Below are positions 6,391 to 8,304 of a DNA stretch of 8,304 nt, in pieces. The translations under genes and the position numbers were made by a program. A model generated the notes under the pieces. It was given only the letters and a program-made list of their open reading frames with translations, made no database searches and was not told the origin of the DNA. The DNA comes from Phenylobacterium sp. (lineage in GTDB: Bacteria; Pseudomonadota; Alphaproteobacteria; Caulobacterales; Caulobacteraceae): the NCBI GenBank assembly GCA_028698405.1, contig JAQVDF010000053.1, positions 1-8,304 on the forward strand, given 5' to 3'. Numbering within the stretch: the first letter of the stretch is position 1; each line of letters starts with the position of its first letter.

Positions 6391-7797
6391 ATGATCGAAG
6401 GACCCGTCACCGGGGGCAGGCACGGCTGGCCCTTCGCCCGGCCGCTGATCGACCTGCGCGAGAAGGGCTACGTCGAGGCCGAGTACTTTCTATCCGGCGA
6501 GGCGACGACCTATGCGCCGGCGCCCGGGGCCGCGTTCGGGCGCGACGGGAAGTGGTTGGCCCGGCCCAAGGGCAAGGTCCCGTTCAAGACCCGCTTCCTG
6601 GTCTATCGGCCGGCCGATCCGGCGAAGTTCAACGGGACGGTGGTGGTCTGCTGGAACAACGTCACCGCCGGGTACGAGCTGTTCTTCGGCGAGAGCCCGG
6701 AAGTGCTGGAAGGCGGCTACGCCTTCGTCTGCGCCAGCGTCCAGAGGGTCGGCGTCCACGGATTCGCCGAGAATCCGCAGGGCCTGGTCGCCTGGGATCC
6801 CGAGCGCTACGGCGACCTCGCAATCCCCACCGACGACGCCTCCTACGACATCTACACCCAGGTCGCCCGCGCGGTCGGCCCGGCGCGAGACCGCACCGTC
6901 GACCCGCTCGGCGGCCTGGACGTGCGCAAGGTGATCGGCATCGGCGCCTCGCAGTCGGCCGGGCGGCTGTCGACCTACGTCAACGCCATCCATCCGCTGC
7001 CGCCGGAGGAAGGCGGCCATGCCTTCGACGGCTTCATGCTGCAGATCTACTTCGGCGCCGGCACGCCGCTGGAGAACAGCGACCGGCCGGTCAACCCGGC
7101 GGCGGGAAACACCCGCCCCATGCTCCGCGGCGCCAACCTGATCCGCGAGGACCTCGACGTGCCGGCGATGATCGTCAACACCGAGCTCGAGGCGATCGCC
7201 TGCCAGGGCGTGCGTCAGCCGGACACCGATCGCTTCCGCACCTGGGAGGCGGCGGCCCTGACCCACGTCTCCTACCAGGCGCAGCTGACCCGCAACGCCA
7301 AGTATCAGCGCGAATTCGGCCTGGCGCCGCCGGCGCCGTCCGAGCAGATGAACCGCATCTACCTGCAGCCCTTCTACGACGCGGCTCTGCACCACCTGAA
7401 CCGCTGGGTGAACGGCGGCGCCCCGCCGCCCAGCCAGCCGCTGATCGAGTTCGACGCCGACGGCCGGCCGCTGCGCGACGAGCACGGCATAGCCCGGGGC
7501 GGCGCTCGCCTGCCGCAGGCCGACGCGCCGGTGGCGATGAACAGCGCAACCCCGGTCACCGACGACTTCGCCGGGCGCCTGCGCGGCTCCAACCGCCCGT
7601 TCGACGCCGCGACGCTTTCCGCCCTCTACGGCGACGAGGCCGGCTATCTCGCCAGGTTCAAGCAGGCGGCAGACGCCGCCGTCGCCGCCGGGGTGCTGCT
7701 GCCCGGCGACGTCGCCCCCGCGGTCGAGGAAGCGGCGCGCGAGTACCGCCGGGCGCTTGCGATGTCGGCCCGGCAGCCGGCGGGCGCGGCGGGGTGA
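6391..7797 (+). CDS. Alpha/beta hydrolase domain-containing protein (Abhydrolase_10-like)
   Basis: A 468-residue predicted hydrolase resembling the large alpha/beta hydrolase-domain family that carries a G-x-S-Q-S nucleophile elbow. The elbow is IGIGASQSAGRL, with S187 the likely nucleophile (S189 is an alternative). Candidate partners are E265 or E267 in NTELEAIA and H292 in WEAAALTHVSY, which sits where this family has its catalytic His. The C-terminal part HHLNRWVNGGAPPPS also matches family style. There is no signal peptide, so action in the cytoplasm is expected. GGGAGG at 6380-6385 gives a clear start at ATG 6391; the frame is open further upstream but there it only shadows the synthetase gene. 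It is the last gene of the operon. It probably cleaves an ester, lactone or amide of the cluster's substrate; this is inference from family and context. Confidence 0.88.
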   Translation: MIEGPVTGGRHGWPFARPLIDLREKGYVEAEYFLSGEATTYAPAPGAAFGRDGKWLARPKGKVPFKTRFLVYRPADPAKFNGTVVVCWNNVTAGYELFFGESPEVLEGGYAFVCASVQRVGVHGFAENPQGLVAWDPERYGDLAIPTDDASYDIYTQVARAVGPARDRTVDPLGGLDVRKVIGIGASQSAGRLSTYVNAIHPLPPEEGGHAFDGFMLQIYFGAGTPLENSDRPVNPAAGNTRPMLRGANLIREDLDVPAMIVNTELEAIACQGVRQPDTDRFRTWEAAALTHVSYQAQLTRNAKYQREFGLAPPAPSEQMNRIYLQPFYDAALHHLNRWVNGGAPPPSQPLIEFDADGRPLRDEHGIARGGARLPQADAPVAMNSATPVTDDFAGRLRGSNRPFDAATLSALYGDEAGYLARFKQAADAAVAAGVLLPGDVAPAVEEAAREYRRALAMSARQPAGAAG

Positions 7798-7862
7798 GCG
7801 GGCTTGGCGGGCCCCTCACCCCAGCCACTCGAAGTAGTCCGTCTCCCCCTCTCGGCCAATCG

Positions 7863-7912
7863 TGGTCTGACCCCCGCGTAGTGATCCATCCCTTAAGTTG
7901 GTCCGAGGACCA
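7863..7912. mobile_element. Possible solitary end of an IS3-family insertion sequence
   Basis: The stretch starts TGGTCTGACCCC, continues with GCGTAGTGATCC and reaches TTAAGTTGG. From memory this follows the pattern of IS3-type terminal repeats, which begin TGATCTTACCC, continue with a TAGTGGAC-like block and then a TAAGT block. No matching inverted copy (GGGGTCAGACCA) occurs further right in the window, and no transposase frame is visible. At most this is a decayed single end. The resemblance is from recall and has not been aligned. Confidence 0.3.
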
Positions 7913-8080
7913 CCCCCGCCCTGCCCCAGAGCAGCGCAACCTTCCAGTACGACGCCGCCGGGCGCCCCCTGATGCACCTGTGCATCGAACTGGACGGGGC
8001 GACACGAGGAGGGCTGCAGGATCCGGCTCCCTCCGCCGCCGCGCCGAACGCCTCGGACGCGAAAATTCGCTTCCAAATGC

Positions 8081-8102
8081 TGATTTCACGCTGATTTCAC
8101 GC
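8081..8102 (+). repeat. Perfect 11-bp tandem repeat, two copies
   Basis: TGATTTCACGC occurs at 8081-8091 and again immediately at 8092-8102, followed by T. It is AT-richer than its surroundings. It lies about 60 bases upstream of the gene starting at 8165, a position where paired activator or regulator sites could sit. It may also be a simple slippage product. Confidence 0.8.
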
Positions 8103-8164
8103 TCCACGCCACGGCGTGCGGCGCCAGCACCGTGAACCTCTCCTGACAAAGCGGGAGAAGGCAC

Positions 8165-8304
8165 ATGGCTACAGCTCACAGTGTCCGGTCGCCACGTAGC
8201 GCTGGGCTGCTTATGACGCCTGACAGCGGAGGTGCGCTGGTTGGAAGCGCGCTCAGTCAGGCATTGGGACACGCGAGGATCGCCGTCCTGGTCACCGACC
8301 ACCT
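8165..8304 (+). CDS. Start of a gene cut by right window edge, possible PAS/LOV sensor
   Basis: An ATG at 8165 opens a frame of 46 complete codons that runs off the right edge. GGGAGAAGG (8153-8161) lies four bases upstream, a usable though close ribosome binding site. A 5-bp pairing of TCTCC (8139-8143) with GGAGA (8154-8158) could partly hide it. Residues from about 30 on (LSQALGHARIAVLVTDH) resemble the entry into a PAS/LOV sensor domain, where a phrase like VTDPRLPDNPI commonly follows. Such proteins sense light, redox state or ligands and often are histidine kinases. Another in-frame ATG at 8213 (codon 17) is an alternative start. Third codon positions are clearly less G/C-rich than in the operon genes, so this could be acquired DNA or a non-genuine frame. 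The function is a guess from a very short piece. Confidence 0.45.
   Translation, partial: MATAHSVRSPRSAGLLMTPDSGGALVGSALSQALGHARIAVLVTDH

Larger units (their letters stand above)
7798..8164. other. Gene-free region with possible mobile-element and gene remnants
   Basis: This holds 367 bases without a convincing gene. Contents in order: no clear terminator after the hydrolase gene (only a weak GGGC/GCCC stem at 7800-7814); an IS3-like end at 7863-7912 containing the perfect palindrome TGGTCC-GA-GGACCA (7899-7912); a plus-strand stop-free frame at 7897-8100 whose first part has coding-like third positions; the palindromes GCGAA-AA-TTCGC (8059-8070) and CACGCC-AC-GGCGTG (8105-8118); and an 11-bp tandem repeat at 8081-8102. 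The mix of fragments suggests a scar where DNA was inserted and lost. No promoter for the gene at 8165 could be picked out with confidence. Confidence 0.6.

Noticed and set aside
7816..7860. Minus-strand peptide end reading GREGETDYFEWLG before a stop
   Set aside because: It looks protein-like and could be a gene scrap beside the IS-like end, but it is only about 14 codons and the C-rich plus strand also resembles common intergenic repeats. This is too little to support a feature.
7948..7974. YDAAGRP phrase suggesting an RHS/YD-repeat protein
   Set aside because: Only one copy of the phrase occurs and no further YD repeats follow; a chance match is more likely.
6552..8135. Plus-strand open frame of 527 codons overlapping the hydrolase
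   Set aside because: Arg/Pro/Ala-rich shadow of the hydrolase gene in another frame; no motif and no ribosome binding site.

Overview
This is a high-GC window (by eye around 70% G+C, with a strong G/C bias at third codon positions). It suggests an alphaproteobacterium, probably a Caulobacterales/Phenylobacterium-like or sphingomonad-like soil or water organism. That placement is an inference from base composition, GGGAGGA-type ribosome binding sites, the gene families present and an N-terminal helix-turn-helix type I associate with alphaproteobacteria. No marker gene is present to prove it.

Layout, left to right. (1) Positions 1-866, minus strand: the N-terminal three quarters of an acyl-CoA dehydrogenase that runs off the left edge. 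(2) Positions 867-984: a divergent control region with a sigma70-like promoter for each direction and an inverted repeat over the -35 box of the dehydrogenase promoter. (3) Positions 985-1884, plus strand: an unusual TetR-type regulator with an additional helix-turn-helix-like domain in front. (4) Positions 1834-2481, minus strand: a second TetR regulator, tail-to-tail with the first and overlapping it by 51 bp. (5) Positions 2482-2696: a second divergent control region with several GCGAC/GTCGC half-sites. (6) Positions 2697-7797, plus strand: a four-gene operon, each gene with a clear Shine-Dalgarno sequence: amidohydrolase-2 family metal-dependent hydrolase, MaoC/hot-dog-fold protein, AMP-forming acyl-CoA synthetase, and an alpha/beta-hydrolase-domain protein. 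(7) Positions 7798-8164: a gene-free stretch with different composition, a possible IS3-family end, a coding-like fragment and a perfect 11-bp tandem repeat. (8) From 8165, plus strand: the first 46 codons of a gene that runs off the right edge, tentatively a PAS/LOV-type sensor.

Taken together, the genes look like a catabolic cluster for an unidentified carboxylic acid, ester or ring compound. The two hydrolases could open or trim the substrate, the synthetase would activate the acid as a CoA thioester, the dehydrogenase would oxidise the acyl-CoA, and the hot-dog protein would hydrate, dehydrate or hydrolyse a CoA ester. Two TetR-type regulators between the divergent arms probably sense the substrate or its CoA ester. 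The substrate cannot be read from the sequence. No tRNA, rRNA, CRISPR array or intact transposase was seen.
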